The notes under the pieces are model-generated. The model saw only the letters and a program-made list of their open reading frames with translations, was not told where the DNA came from and made no database searches. This document shows positions 42,393 to 49,781 of a stretch of 64,000 nt of DNA, in pieces; the stretch's first letter is position 1; each line of letters begins with the position of its first letter. The DNA is from Bacteroidales bacterium (lineage in GTDB: Bacteria; Bacteroidota; Bacteroidia; Bacteroidales; Tenuifilaceae): the NCBI GenBank assembly GCA_020636835.1, contig JACJXC010000004.1, forward strand, positions 248,001 through 312,000. The letters are read 5' to 3'. Made by a program: the position numbers and the translations under genes.

Positions 42393-43616
42393 CTACGATT
42401 CCAACTTCACCGTTCTCAAGGTAAAAGGGGTAATTACCCGCTCGTAGATGCCATGCACGTAAGCAATAGCCATTCCGTAATTTGTAACTGGGACACCAGC
42501 CTCAACAGCCGGTCGCAACCTATTAATAAGCTGTTTACGGGTAATCATACATCCACCGCACTGGATAACCAAAGCGTACTCATCAATTGGGCGGGGCAAC
42601 GCATCGAGGCCAGCCACCACATCAAACTCCAGCTTTTTATGGGTAAAATCGGTTATCCACCGGGGAATTTTAACCCGGCCAATATCGTCGCACGACGAAT
42701 GATGGCTGCAGCTCTCGAGCAGCAGGACTCTATCGCCATCGCGCAAATCCGATATTCGGGGCGTTCCGGCCATATAATTATCAAAATCTCCCTTAAAATG
42801 AGCCAAAAGAATACTGAAACTCGTTAACGGAATATCCTGAGGAATTAGTCTATTCATCGTTCCAAACACCTGGCTATCCGTTACAACCAACACAGGTTTA
42901 ATATTCGACCTGCGTAAAAAGGATCCAACCTCGGTTTCCTTAAGCACAATGGCAATGGCGCTGTTATCCAGAATATCGCGAACAGCCTGCACCTGGGGCA
43001 GGATTAGCCTTCCGGCAGGAGCTTCAATATCGATGGGGGTTACAAGCATCACCACATCGTGGGGCGATATCAAATCGCCCAAAAGGGTTGGGGTACGATA
43101 CGACGACTCGGGAATGGCACTCCGAATCAACTCCACCAAACGCTCAACGCAATGGCTATCATCGACACTGGTTTCAGCAAATCCGCGGTGATGGATACGA
43201 CCAATCATCTGCTTAAAACCATCGGATGCCGGCTCAATATCGGTCTTGCTATGCACAACAATGAACGGGGTATCGGTTTTGGCAAACTCTGCAACAAGCA
43301 TATCCTCGTGTTCGCCCCAGGTATTCGCGGCAGTAACAAGTAAAGCCAAATCGATATGCTTAATCGACTCTAGGGTTTTTGCTACCCGTTTCAGCCCAAG
43401 TTCACCATTATCGTCGATGCCCGCTGTATCAATTAGAACTATCGGTCCAAAATCTGTTATCTCAAACGATTTTTTCACCGGATCGGTTGTGGTACCGGCA
43501 TAATCCGAAACAATAGCAACACTCTGCCCTGCAAAAAGATTAATCAGCGAGCTTTTACCATTATTTCGCCGACCATAAATACCGATATGCGGTTTCGACT
43601 CTTTTCCCCGTGTCAT
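42393..43616 (-). CDS. hydF: [FeFe]-hydrogenase H-cluster maturation GTPase HydF
   Basis: GTPase scaffold that delivers the two-iron precursor to apo-hydrogenase. The 407 residues show a G domain (G1 GRRNNGKSS, about 15-23; G3 DTAGIDD; G4 HSKTD, about 127), a dimerisation domain, and a C-terminal cluster domain. The cluster ligands appear as CSHHSSC (about 300) and CGGC (about 355), matching the family pattern of a Cys-x-His followed by a Cys-x-x-Cys. HydE and HydG are not in the window. It implies a functional [FeFe]-hydrogenase and anaerobic hydrogen metabolism. It stands alone on the minus strand. Confidence 0.95.
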   Translation of the reverse strand: MTRGKESKPHIGIYGRRNNGKSSLINLFAGQSVAIVSDYAGTTTDPVKKSFEITDFGPIVLIDTAGIDDNGELGLKRVAKTLESIKHIDLALLVTAANTWGEHEDMLVAEFAKTDTPFIVVHSKTDIEPASDGFKQMIGRIHHRGFAETSVDDSHCVERLVELIRSAIPESSYRTPTLLGDLISPHDVVMLVTPIDIEAPAGRLILPQVQAVRDILDNSAIAIVLKETEVGSFLRRSNIKPVLVVTDSQVFGTMNRLIPQDIPLTSFSILLAHFKGDFDNYMAGTPRISDLRDGDRVLLLESCSHHSSCDDIGRVKIPRWITDFTHKKLEFDVVAGLDALPRPIDEYALVIQCGGCMITRKQLINRLRPAVEAGVPVTNYGMAIAYVHGIYERVITPFTLRTVKLES

Positions 43617-43798
43617 AACAAATCATCAATTATCAACATGCAAATATACCTGAATTCAACGCAACAGAACTATCAAAAACAACAAACAATTACCCACAAC
43701 ATTTTTGGGACAACAACAACACACAAACCAAAAAGATTTATAACTTGCATATATTTTGAGCATAACACACAGTTTAACTAATTAACAAATACTAAAAC

Positions 43799-44737
43799 AT
43801 GAATAAGAAATACTTAATCTTCCTAGTAGTTGCGATAATTGCGGGAACAACAAATACAAATGCCCAAATTGGCAGTTTTTTGAAGGAGAAAGCTCAAAAA
43901 AGCGTTAATAAAAAAATAAAAGAAAACGAGGAGAAAAAAGCCGAGGAGCAGAAAGAAGAGCAAAAAAATGAGCCCAAGCAGAAAACGCAAAACCCAGCCA
44001 ACTCGTTCATGCAAAAAAAGATGATGGGCATGATGGGGCTAAACAACGTAAAATACGACCAGAGCTACAGCTACACATCGAGCATGAAGATGGATATCGA
44101 AGCGCTAGACTCGGGGTCCACAGAGGTATCGAGAGCAACCTACACATCGTATTTCGATAAGAACTCGAAGAATTTTGCCATGGAGTTCGAGAGCATCGAC
44201 AAGGAAACCCACGAAAAAGTAAAATCGCTCATAATATTCGATTACAAGAACATGGCCATGCTCATACTTTCGGACAAGAATGGAGAGCAAAGCGGAATAG
44301 CCATGGAAATACCAAGGGACTCATCCGAGACCCCAGACCCCGAGGAGGTTTCGGAATCGATAAGCCAAGAAGATATGTCGGCGCTAAACTCATTTTACAA
44401 ACCTACCGGACGAACAAAAAAAATCGGGGGCTACACATGCAAAGAGTACGTTTACGAAAACCCCGAAGGCCGAGTAGAGCTATGGGCGACCAACGACTTT
44501 AAGTACGACTACTCATCGGCATACGGACAAATGGGCGGAATGCAAGCTCTAGCATCGGGAGGATACGGAGGATACCTGCTGGGAACCGTAATGGAAATGC
44601 ACTTTAAGGATGCCAATTCCAACGCATTCTCCAACCTATCGGTAAAAGAAATCAACCCGAACGTATCGAAATCGTTCAACATATCAAATTACCAAGTTAT
44701 TGGAGTCGGTGGAGAACAGAATAAAGCGGAAAAATAA
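43799..44737 (+). CDS. DUF4412 family secreted protein
   Basis: A 312-residue exported protein with a signal peptide (cut near NTNAQIG). It is followed by a highly charged helix (about 25-62, rich in Lys, Glu and Gln) and a DUF4412 domain of about 200 residues (SYTSSMKMDIEAL, YFDKNSKNFAMEF, KKIGGYTCKEYVYENPEGRVELWAT). The domain is found in periplasmic or surface proteins of unknown role and resembles lipoprotein-carrier-like beta sheets. A Gly-rich loop follows (AYGQMGGMQALASGGYGGY). It is a single gene with a terminator after it. Confidence 0.85.
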   Translation: MNKKYLIFLVVAIIAGTTNTNAQIGSFLKEKAQKSVNKKIKENEEKKAEEQKEEQKNEPKQKTQNPANSFMQKKMMGMMGLNNVKYDQSYSYTSSMKMDIEALDSGSTEVSRATYTSYFDKNSKNFAMEFESIDKETHEKVKSLIIFDYKNMAMLILSDKNGEQSGIAMEIPRDSSETPDPEEVSESISQEDMSALNSFYKPTGRTKKIGGYTCKEYVYENPEGRVELWATNDFKYDYSSAYGQMGGMQALASGGYGGYLLGTVMEMHFKDANSNAFSNLSVKEINPNVSKSFNISNYQVIGVGGEQNKAEK

Positions 44738-44752
44738 GTATTAACATAGCGC

Positions 44753-44788
44753 ACCCATTAGTCCATTCCTACTGGAGGACTAATGGGT
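44753..44788 (+). terminator. Intrinsic terminator of the DUF4412 gene
   Basis: A perfect 12-bp stem (44753-44764 with 44777-44788; ACCCATTAGTCC) and a 12-nt loop, followed by TATAAC then a TATTTTTA run. It lies 15 bp after the stop codon. Confidence 0.75.
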
Positions 44789-44867
44789 TATAACTATTTT
44801 TAGCTATTGCAGCCACACCAAGGCAATTTTAAGACCCCAGCCCATTTTAAATGAGTGTAAAAATAAT

Positions 44868-44875
44868 TACCTTTG
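44868..44875 (+). promoter_or_regulatory. Candidate -7 element for the rsfS-ftsH operon
   Basis: TACCTTTG matches TAnnTTTG exactly, 22 bp before the rsfS start. Confidence 0.5.
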
Positions 44876-44897
44876 GGGCATATATCAATTTACATAA

Positions 44898-45305
44898 ATG
44901 GCAGTTAAAAAGAAGAAAAACAACAGTTCCGACGACTTGCTAGCATGCATCGTTGAAGCAATTCAGGATAAAAAGGGGAAAAATCTAATATCGCTCGAGA
45001 TTGGGAGTTTACCCAATGCAGTTTGTAACTACTTTGTAATTTGCAACGCCGATTCCACCACCCAAGTTAGCGCCATTGCCGATAACGTAGAGGATAAGGT
45101 TCGCGAGAAATTCAACGAAAAGGTATTTCGCTCCGCCGGATACGAAAACTCAATATGGATAATTCTCGATTACGTTGATGTAGTGGTGCATATATTCCAA
45201 ACCGAATGGAGGAATTTCTACAAATTGGAGGACCTGTGGGCCGATGCAAAAGTATCGTGCTACGGCGAACAAGAACCCGAATCGCCCTACAATTTCAATG
45301 TTTAA
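44898..45305 (+). CDS. rsfS: Ribosome silencing factor RsfS
   Basis: Binds uL14 on the 50S subunit and blocks subunit joining when nutrients are short. The 135 residues fit the family. Signatures are ACIVEAIQDKKGKNLISLEI, the C-x-N-Y-F-V-I-C-N-A-D-S stretch (about 53-64), and the closing DYVDVVVHIFQTEWRNFYKLEDLWADA (about 90-118). It is the first gene of an order conserved in Bacteroidota, rsfS-ftsH-DUF2007-cdsA-psd. Confidence 0.95.
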   Translation: MAVKKKKNNSSDDLLACIVEAIQDKKGKNLISLEIGSLPNAVCNYFVICNADSTTQVSAIADNVEDKVREKFNEKVFRSAGYENSIWIILDYVDVVVHIFQTEWRNFYKLEDLWADAKVSCYGEQEPESPYNFNV

Positions 45306-45362
45306 CAAAAACATTTATTATAGCCCCGTGTTATTCATCAGTACTACGAATTATTGAGCGTT

Positions 45363-47384
45363 ATGGATAATAAAAAGAAAACAGAAAAAAATACAAACCC
45401 AATATTTGGAGATGGCGAAAACAAGCCCAAAGCACCAAAATTCAATGTTTACTGGGTTTACATCCTCATCATTGCCGGAATAATATTCCTACAGTTCTTC
45501 TACTCAGGCAAAAATGCCGTAACTACCTCGTGGCAAGAGGTTCGGAACCAAATGCTTGATAAAAATGAGATAAAGAAACTCATTGTCATCAGGAATCAGG
45601 GCAAAGTAGAAGTTTACCTTAAGGAAGAGAATCTGGAAAAATATAAGGATCGACTTGGATCGGGCATAAACTCGGTACCCAAATCGGGGCCTCACTTTAT
45701 TTTTACCATTGGATCAATCGAAACATTCGATAATCAGCTAAAGGAGGCTCAAGCCAATAAAAAGGAAGAGGAAAAATTATACCCCGAATACGTTGAACGC
45801 CCCAACTACTTTGCCGAAATACTAACATGGATACTCCCCCTGCTAATAATAATTGGGCTTTGGGTATTTATGTTCCGCCGCATGAGCCGTGGTGGCGGGC
45901 CGGGAGGTTCGGGCAATATTTTCTCAGTGGGAAAATCCAAAGCTCAACTTTTCGATAAGGAATCCAACACCAAGGTCGATTTTAAAGATGTAGCCGGACT
46001 GGAGGAAGCCAAAGTTGAGGTAATGGAAATTGTTGAATTCCTCAAAAACCCTAAAAAATACACCGATTTAGGTGGTAAAATTCCGAAAGGCGCTCTGCTT
46101 GTAGGTCCTCCGGGTACAGGTAAAACCCTCCTAGCCAAAGCGGTTGCCGGCGAAGCCAACGTGCCCTTCTTCAGCATGTCGGGATCCGATTTTGTTGAGA
46201 TGTTTGTTGGCGTTGGAGCATCGCGCGTTCGCGACCTGTTCCGCCAAGCAAAAGAAAAAGCGCCCTGCATTGTTTTTATCGACGAGATAGACGCCATTGG
46301 ACGCGCACGCGGTAAAAATGCGAACTTCTCGGGCAACGACGAGCGCGAGAATACGCTCAACCAGCTCCTCACCGAAATGGACGGATTTGGCTCGAACCAA
46401 GGGGTAATTATCATTGCCGCCACCAACCGCGCCGACATCCTGGACAGGGCATTACTGCGCGCCGGCCGATTCGACAGGCAAATACACGTTGAACTCCCCG
46501 ACTACAAGGAGCGACTCGAGATATTCAAAGTTCACCTTCGCCCCATAAAACTCAATACCGATTTCGACATCTCGTTCCTAGCCAAACAAACCCCAGGCTT
46601 TTCCGGAGCCGATATTGCCAACGTTTGCAACGAGGCCGCCCTCATTGCCGCCCGCAAAAGCAAGCAATCGGTCGAAAAACAGGATTTTCTTGATGCCATC
46701 GACCGGATAATTGGAGGATTAGAGAAGAAAAACAAAATAATATCGAAGGAAGAGAAGCGCACCATTGCGTACCACGAAGCAGGACACGCCACGGTAAGCT
46801 GGTTACTGGAGCATGCCAACCCATTGGTTAAAGTATCGATCATCCCCCGCGGGCGTACGCTGGGCGCCGCATGGTACCTTCCCGAGGAACGCCAAATAAC
46901 CACCACCGAGCAACTCTTCGACGAGATGTGTGCAACCCTTGGTGGCCGGGCTGCCGAGGAAGTTGTGTTCAATAAAATATCGACAGGTGCGCTTAACGAC
47001 TTGGAGCGCGTAACCAAACAGGCCTACGCCATGATTGCTTACTTTGGAATGGGCGATAAGGTTCGCAACCTCAGCTACTACGACTCATCGGGGCAATCGG
47101 AGTACACTTTCAGTAAGCCCTACAGCGAGAAAACCTCCGAGCAAATAGACAAAGAGGTTAAGGAGTTAATAGACAGGGCTTACGACAACGCAAAGCGGAT
47201 TCTTACCGAAAATAGCAATGGACATACACAGCTCGCCGAGTTACTGCTGGAGCGCGAGGTCATTTTCAGCGAAGATCTTGAAAACATATTTGGCCCCCGC
47301 AAAACCCTAAGCCGCGAACAGGAATTAGTAAAAGAACTCGACGAAGAATCGCACAAAACCGACAGCAAACCCGAAATACAATAA
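45363..47384 (+). CDS. ftsH: ATP-dependent zinc metalloprotease FtsH
   Basis: Membrane-anchored AAA+ protease for quality control of membrane and short-lived proteins. The product has 673 residues from the ATG at 45363 (a TTG at 45354 is less likely). Two membrane helices flank a periplasmic part (about 30-48 and 155-172). The AAA+ domain has Walker A GPPGTGKTLLAKA (about 235), Walker B IVFIDEIDAIG and the SRH region ATNRADILDRALLRAGRFD. The zinc site is YHEAGHATVSW (about 460). The C-terminal tail is acidic and variable. It is co-oriented with rsfS, 57 bp downstream. Confidence 0.97.
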   Translation: MDNKKKTEKNTNPIFGDGENKPKAPKFNVYWVYILIIAGIIFLQFFYSGKNAVTTSWQEVRNQMLDKNEIKKLIVIRNQGKVEVYLKEENLEKYKDRLGSGINSVPKSGPHFIFTIGSIETFDNQLKEAQANKKEEEKLYPEYVERPNYFAEILTWILPLLIIIGLWVFMFRRMSRGGGPGGSGNIFSVGKSKAQLFDKESNTKVDFKDVAGLEEAKVEVMEIVEFLKNPKKYTDLGGKIPKGALLVGPPGTGKTLLAKAVAGEANVPFFSMSGSDFVEMFVGVGASRVRDLFRQAKEKAPCIVFIDEIDAIGRARGKNANFSGNDERENTLNQLLTEMDGFGSNQGVIIIAATNRADILDRALLRAGRFDRQIHVELPDYKERLEIFKVHLRPIKLNTDFDISFLAKQTPGFSGADIANVCNEAALIAARKSKQSVEKQDFLDAIDRIIGGLEKKNKIISKEEKRTIAYHEAGHATVSWLLEHANPLVKVSIIPRGRTLGAAWYLPEERQITTTEQLFDEMCATLGGRAAEEVVFNKISTGALNDLERVTKQAYAMIAYFGMGDKVRNLSYYDSSGQSEYTFSKPYSEKTSEQIDKEVKELIDRAYDNAKRILTENSNGHTQLAELLLEREVIFSEDLENIFGPRKTLSREQELVKELDEESHKTDSKPEIQ

Positions 47385-47389
47385 ATGCG

Positions 47390-47593
47390 ATGAACGAGAA
47401 CTGGACACTGGTATTTACTACTGCCCAAACATGGCAAGCTGAAATTGCCAAGCAAATACTCGACGAAAACGGTATCACTGCTGTTGTTATCAACAAAAAA
47501 GATTCCAGCTACTTGTTTGGAGAAGCCGAGGTTTATGTAGATATTTGCGACGCGGAAAAGGCCAAAGAACTAACAAAAAACATCAACCATTGA
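47390..47593 (+). CDS. DUF2007 family small protein
   Basis: A 67-residue protein of the DUF2007 (putative signal-transducing) family with the ferredoxin-like pattern LVFTTAQTWQAEIAKQILDE, then GITAVVINKKDSSYLFGEAEVYV. This domain resembles the small C-terminal or N-terminal domains that bind metabolites or peptides, but its role is unknown. It begins 5 bp after ftsH and its stop overlaps the TTG start of cdsA (TTGA). The position between ftsH and cdsA is conserved in Bacteroidota. Confidence 0.85.
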   Translation: MNENWTLVFTTAQTWQAEIAKQILDENGITAVVINKKDSSYLFGEAEVYVDICDAEKAKELTKNINH

Positions 47594-48417
47594 GCGAATT
47601 TCTGAAACGATCCATCAGCGGAATCCTATTTGTAGTAACCGTGATTGGCTCATTGCTTTTAGGGCACATAACATTCACCATTGTTTTTTTTGGATTAATG
47701 GTGGCATGCCTACTAGAGTTTTATATGCTGGGGCTAAAAGCGAAGGTTCGCCCACAGGCGCTGCTGGGGATCTTTATCGGTGCAGCACTTTTTATTTGGG
47801 CATTCCTATACGCATCGGGAAGAATTGAGCGCATCACCATCACGGGGTTCATCCCTCTACTGGTGGGAATATTCGTTATTGAGCTATACCGTGCACATCA
47901 ACAACCCATACTTAACATTGCATATTCAATACTAGGGTTACTCTACATTGCGCTCCCATTTGCACTACTTAATTTTATTGTGATTAATGGGCCATCGTAC
48001 GCCATGACCTATAACCCCAAAATTTTACTTGGCATCCTATTCCTTGTTTGGAGCAACGATACCGGGGCTTACCTTTTTGGCGTGAGCATAGGAAAACACA
48101 AGATGTTTCCACGCATCTCGCCAAAGAAGAGTTGGGAAGGCTTTGCCGGGGGATTACTCGTTACGCTACTGGTGGCCTGGGTAATCGCCCTATTCTTTCA
48201 CGAAGTTGGGCTAAGGCACTGGCTGGTAATTGGCGTAATCGCCTCAATAATGGGAGTTTTTGGCGACCTTGTTGAATCGATGCTAAAGCGCAGCATCGGG
48301 GTAAAGGATTCGGGAAAATTCCTTCCAGGGCATGGCGGATTACTGGATCGATTCGATGCTCTTATCATGGTAATCCCCATGGTTTACGCATACCTAGAAG
48401 TAATGATGATTATTTAG
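47590..48417 (+). CDS. cdsA: Phosphatidate cytidylyltransferase
   Basis: Makes CDP-diacylglycerol from phosphatidate and CTP, the branch point of phospholipid synthesis, in the inner membrane. The product has 275 residues from a TTG at 47590, which overlaps the previous stop. The open frame extends to 47545, but those residues lie inside DUF2007 and lack homology. About seven membrane helices are present. The C-terminal signature spans SPKKSWEGFAGGLLVTL and GDLVESMLKRSIGVKDSGKFLPGHGGLLDRFD (about 190-262, S-x(n)-K-R-x(4)-K-D-x(5)-P-G-H-G-G-x(2)-D-R-x-D). Confidence 0.95.
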   Translation: MSEFLKRSISGILFVVTVIGSLLLGHITFTIVFFGLMVACLLEFYMLGLKAKVRPQALLGIFIGAALFIWAFLYASGRIERITITGFIPLLVGIFVIELYRAHQQPILNIAYSILGLLYIALPFALLNFIVINGPSYAMTYNPKILLGILFLVWSNDTGAYLFGVSIGKHKMFPRISPKKSWEGFAGGLLVTLLVAWVIALFFHEVGLRHWLVIGVIASIMGVFGDLVESMLKRSIGVKDSGKFLPGHGGLLDRFDALIMVIPMVYAYLEVMMII

Positions 48418-48440
48418 CAACACATTAACACCAATAAAAA

Positions 48441-49106
48441 ATGAAAATTCACAAAGAGGGATACACAATTCTACTGGTTAGTTTTCTAACTCTAGCAGCA
48501 TTAAACTTTGTAGTGTATTTGTTCAGCATCACGGCATTCTACTACGGAGTGCTCCCTGCATCAGCACTATTGATGATTTTCCTGCTCCGGTTCTTTAGAG
48601 TACCCCACAGAACAATAACCCCCAACGAAACAACAGTTTTTTCGCCAGCCGATGGAACCGTTGTGGCTATTGAAGAGGTTTTTGAAAATGAGTACCTGAA
48701 CACCAAGTGCATTCAGGTTTCGGTATTCATGTCGGTATGGAACGTGCATATCAACTGGTACCCCATAAAAGGAACGGTAAAATATTACAAATACCATCCT
48801 GGGAAATATCTGGTAGCATGGCATCCCAAATCATCAACCCTTAATGAGCGCACCACCGTTGTGGTGGAACGCCCCGATGGAGTCCCCGTACTACTAAGGC
48901 AAATTGCCGGAGCGTTAGCCCGCCGAATTGTTTGCAATGCTCAAGTTGGGAAGTCCGCAGAACAATGCTCGGAGATGGGATTCATCAAGTTTGGATCGAG
49001 GGTCGATCTGTTTTTGCCCCTTAACGCCGACATTGCGGTTAGCCTAAATCAAAAAGTAACAGGTAACAACTCGGTAATAGCAACCATTCCAACAAAAACC
49101 AACTAA
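48441..49106 (+). CDS. psd: Phosphatidylserine decarboxylase family protein
   Basis: Converts phosphatidylserine to phosphatidylethanolamine. The 221 residues are of the short, archaeal-like type common in Bacteroidota. A membrane hairpin (about 9-52) is followed by SPADGTVVAIEEV (about 71), IQVSVFMSVWNVHINWYPI and IAGALARRIVCN. The self-cleavage region KFGSRVDLFLP (about 183-193) has G-S as the autocatalytic site that yields the pyruvoyl cofactor. It follows cdsA by 23 bp, so the two adjoining steps of phospholipid synthesis are paired. The stop overlaps that of the next, convergent gene by 3 bp. Confidence 0.94.
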   Translation: MKIHKEGYTILLVSFLTLAALNFVVYLFSITAFYYGVLPASALLMIFLLRFFRVPHRTITPNETTVFSPADGTVVAIEEVFENEYLNTKCIQVSVFMSVWNVHINWYPIKGTVKYYKYHPGKYLVAWHPKSSTLNERTTVVVERPDGVPVLLRQIAGALARRIVCNAQVGKSAEQCSEMGFIKFGSRVDLFLPLNADIAVSLNQKVTGNNSVIATIPTKTN

Positions 49107-49627
49107 TCGTAGTACGAGGCAAATGATATTTTCCGGAGTTTTCCGCGTTTAAAAATAAACGATACAGCCCTATCCTTTTCGGGGGTCGATATCTTCAGGG
49201 TATCGGTCTCCGATTGTTTTATACCCGAAACCGCGCGATGCAACTGTTCGCGCGAGATACCCACGACAACCCCATTGGCCATTTCAATTTGAGGATTGGC
49301 AATGACCCCAGCCATCAGAATCTCATTCCCAAAACACGATTTATACACAAACACCTCGCTACTCCTGTAGCGAAACTGATAAATGGTATCGGACTTCTCG
49401 GGGTGGTGAGTATTCCTACGAATCAACTTACGAATGCTAGTTTGCGCAGGCAGCGATTTCGTGAAAGCAGCAATACTCTCGTTATGCCCAAACGGAGAAT
49501 CTAAAAATTTACTGGCCGAAATAGCACTGGAACTTACCTCCGCACTGGGGAATTTACCGGACGACACACAACCAACTACCATTAAAGAAGCAACACCAAA
49601 CAACAAAACTTTCCAACGAACACTCAT
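49103..49627 (-). CDS. Lipoprotein of unknown function
   Basis: About 174 residues from the ATG at 49627, giving a lipoprotein signal with lipobox VVGC. The open frame to 49666 adds residues before the signal and is less likely. The mature part has alternating polar and hydrophobic stretches (DTIYQFRYRSSEVFVYKS, DTLKISTPEKDRAVSFIF) that suggest a small beta-rich domain of the BamE-like size class, but I do not recognise a family. It is convergent with psd, with the stop codons overlapping by 3 bp (CTAA). Confidence 0.6.
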   Translation of the reverse strand: MSVRWKVLLFGVASLMVVGCVSSGKFPSAEVSSSAISASKFLDSPFGHNESIAAFTKSLPAQTSIRKLIRRNTHHPEKSDTIYQFRYRSSEVFVYKSCFGNEILMAGVIANPQIEMANGVVVGISREQLHRAVSGIKQSETDTLKISTPEKDRAVSFIFKRGKLRKISFASYYD

Positions 49628-49781
49628 CTCATCAATTTTATTGATTTCACATGTGCACCATTCCACACCACCTCATTAATAGAGTAATAATGGTACAAAA
49701 AATATTTGCCATAAATATACAAAAAACCATTCCTATTCTTGAAAAATTTAATACCTTGTATTATATAACGAGAAATGAACT

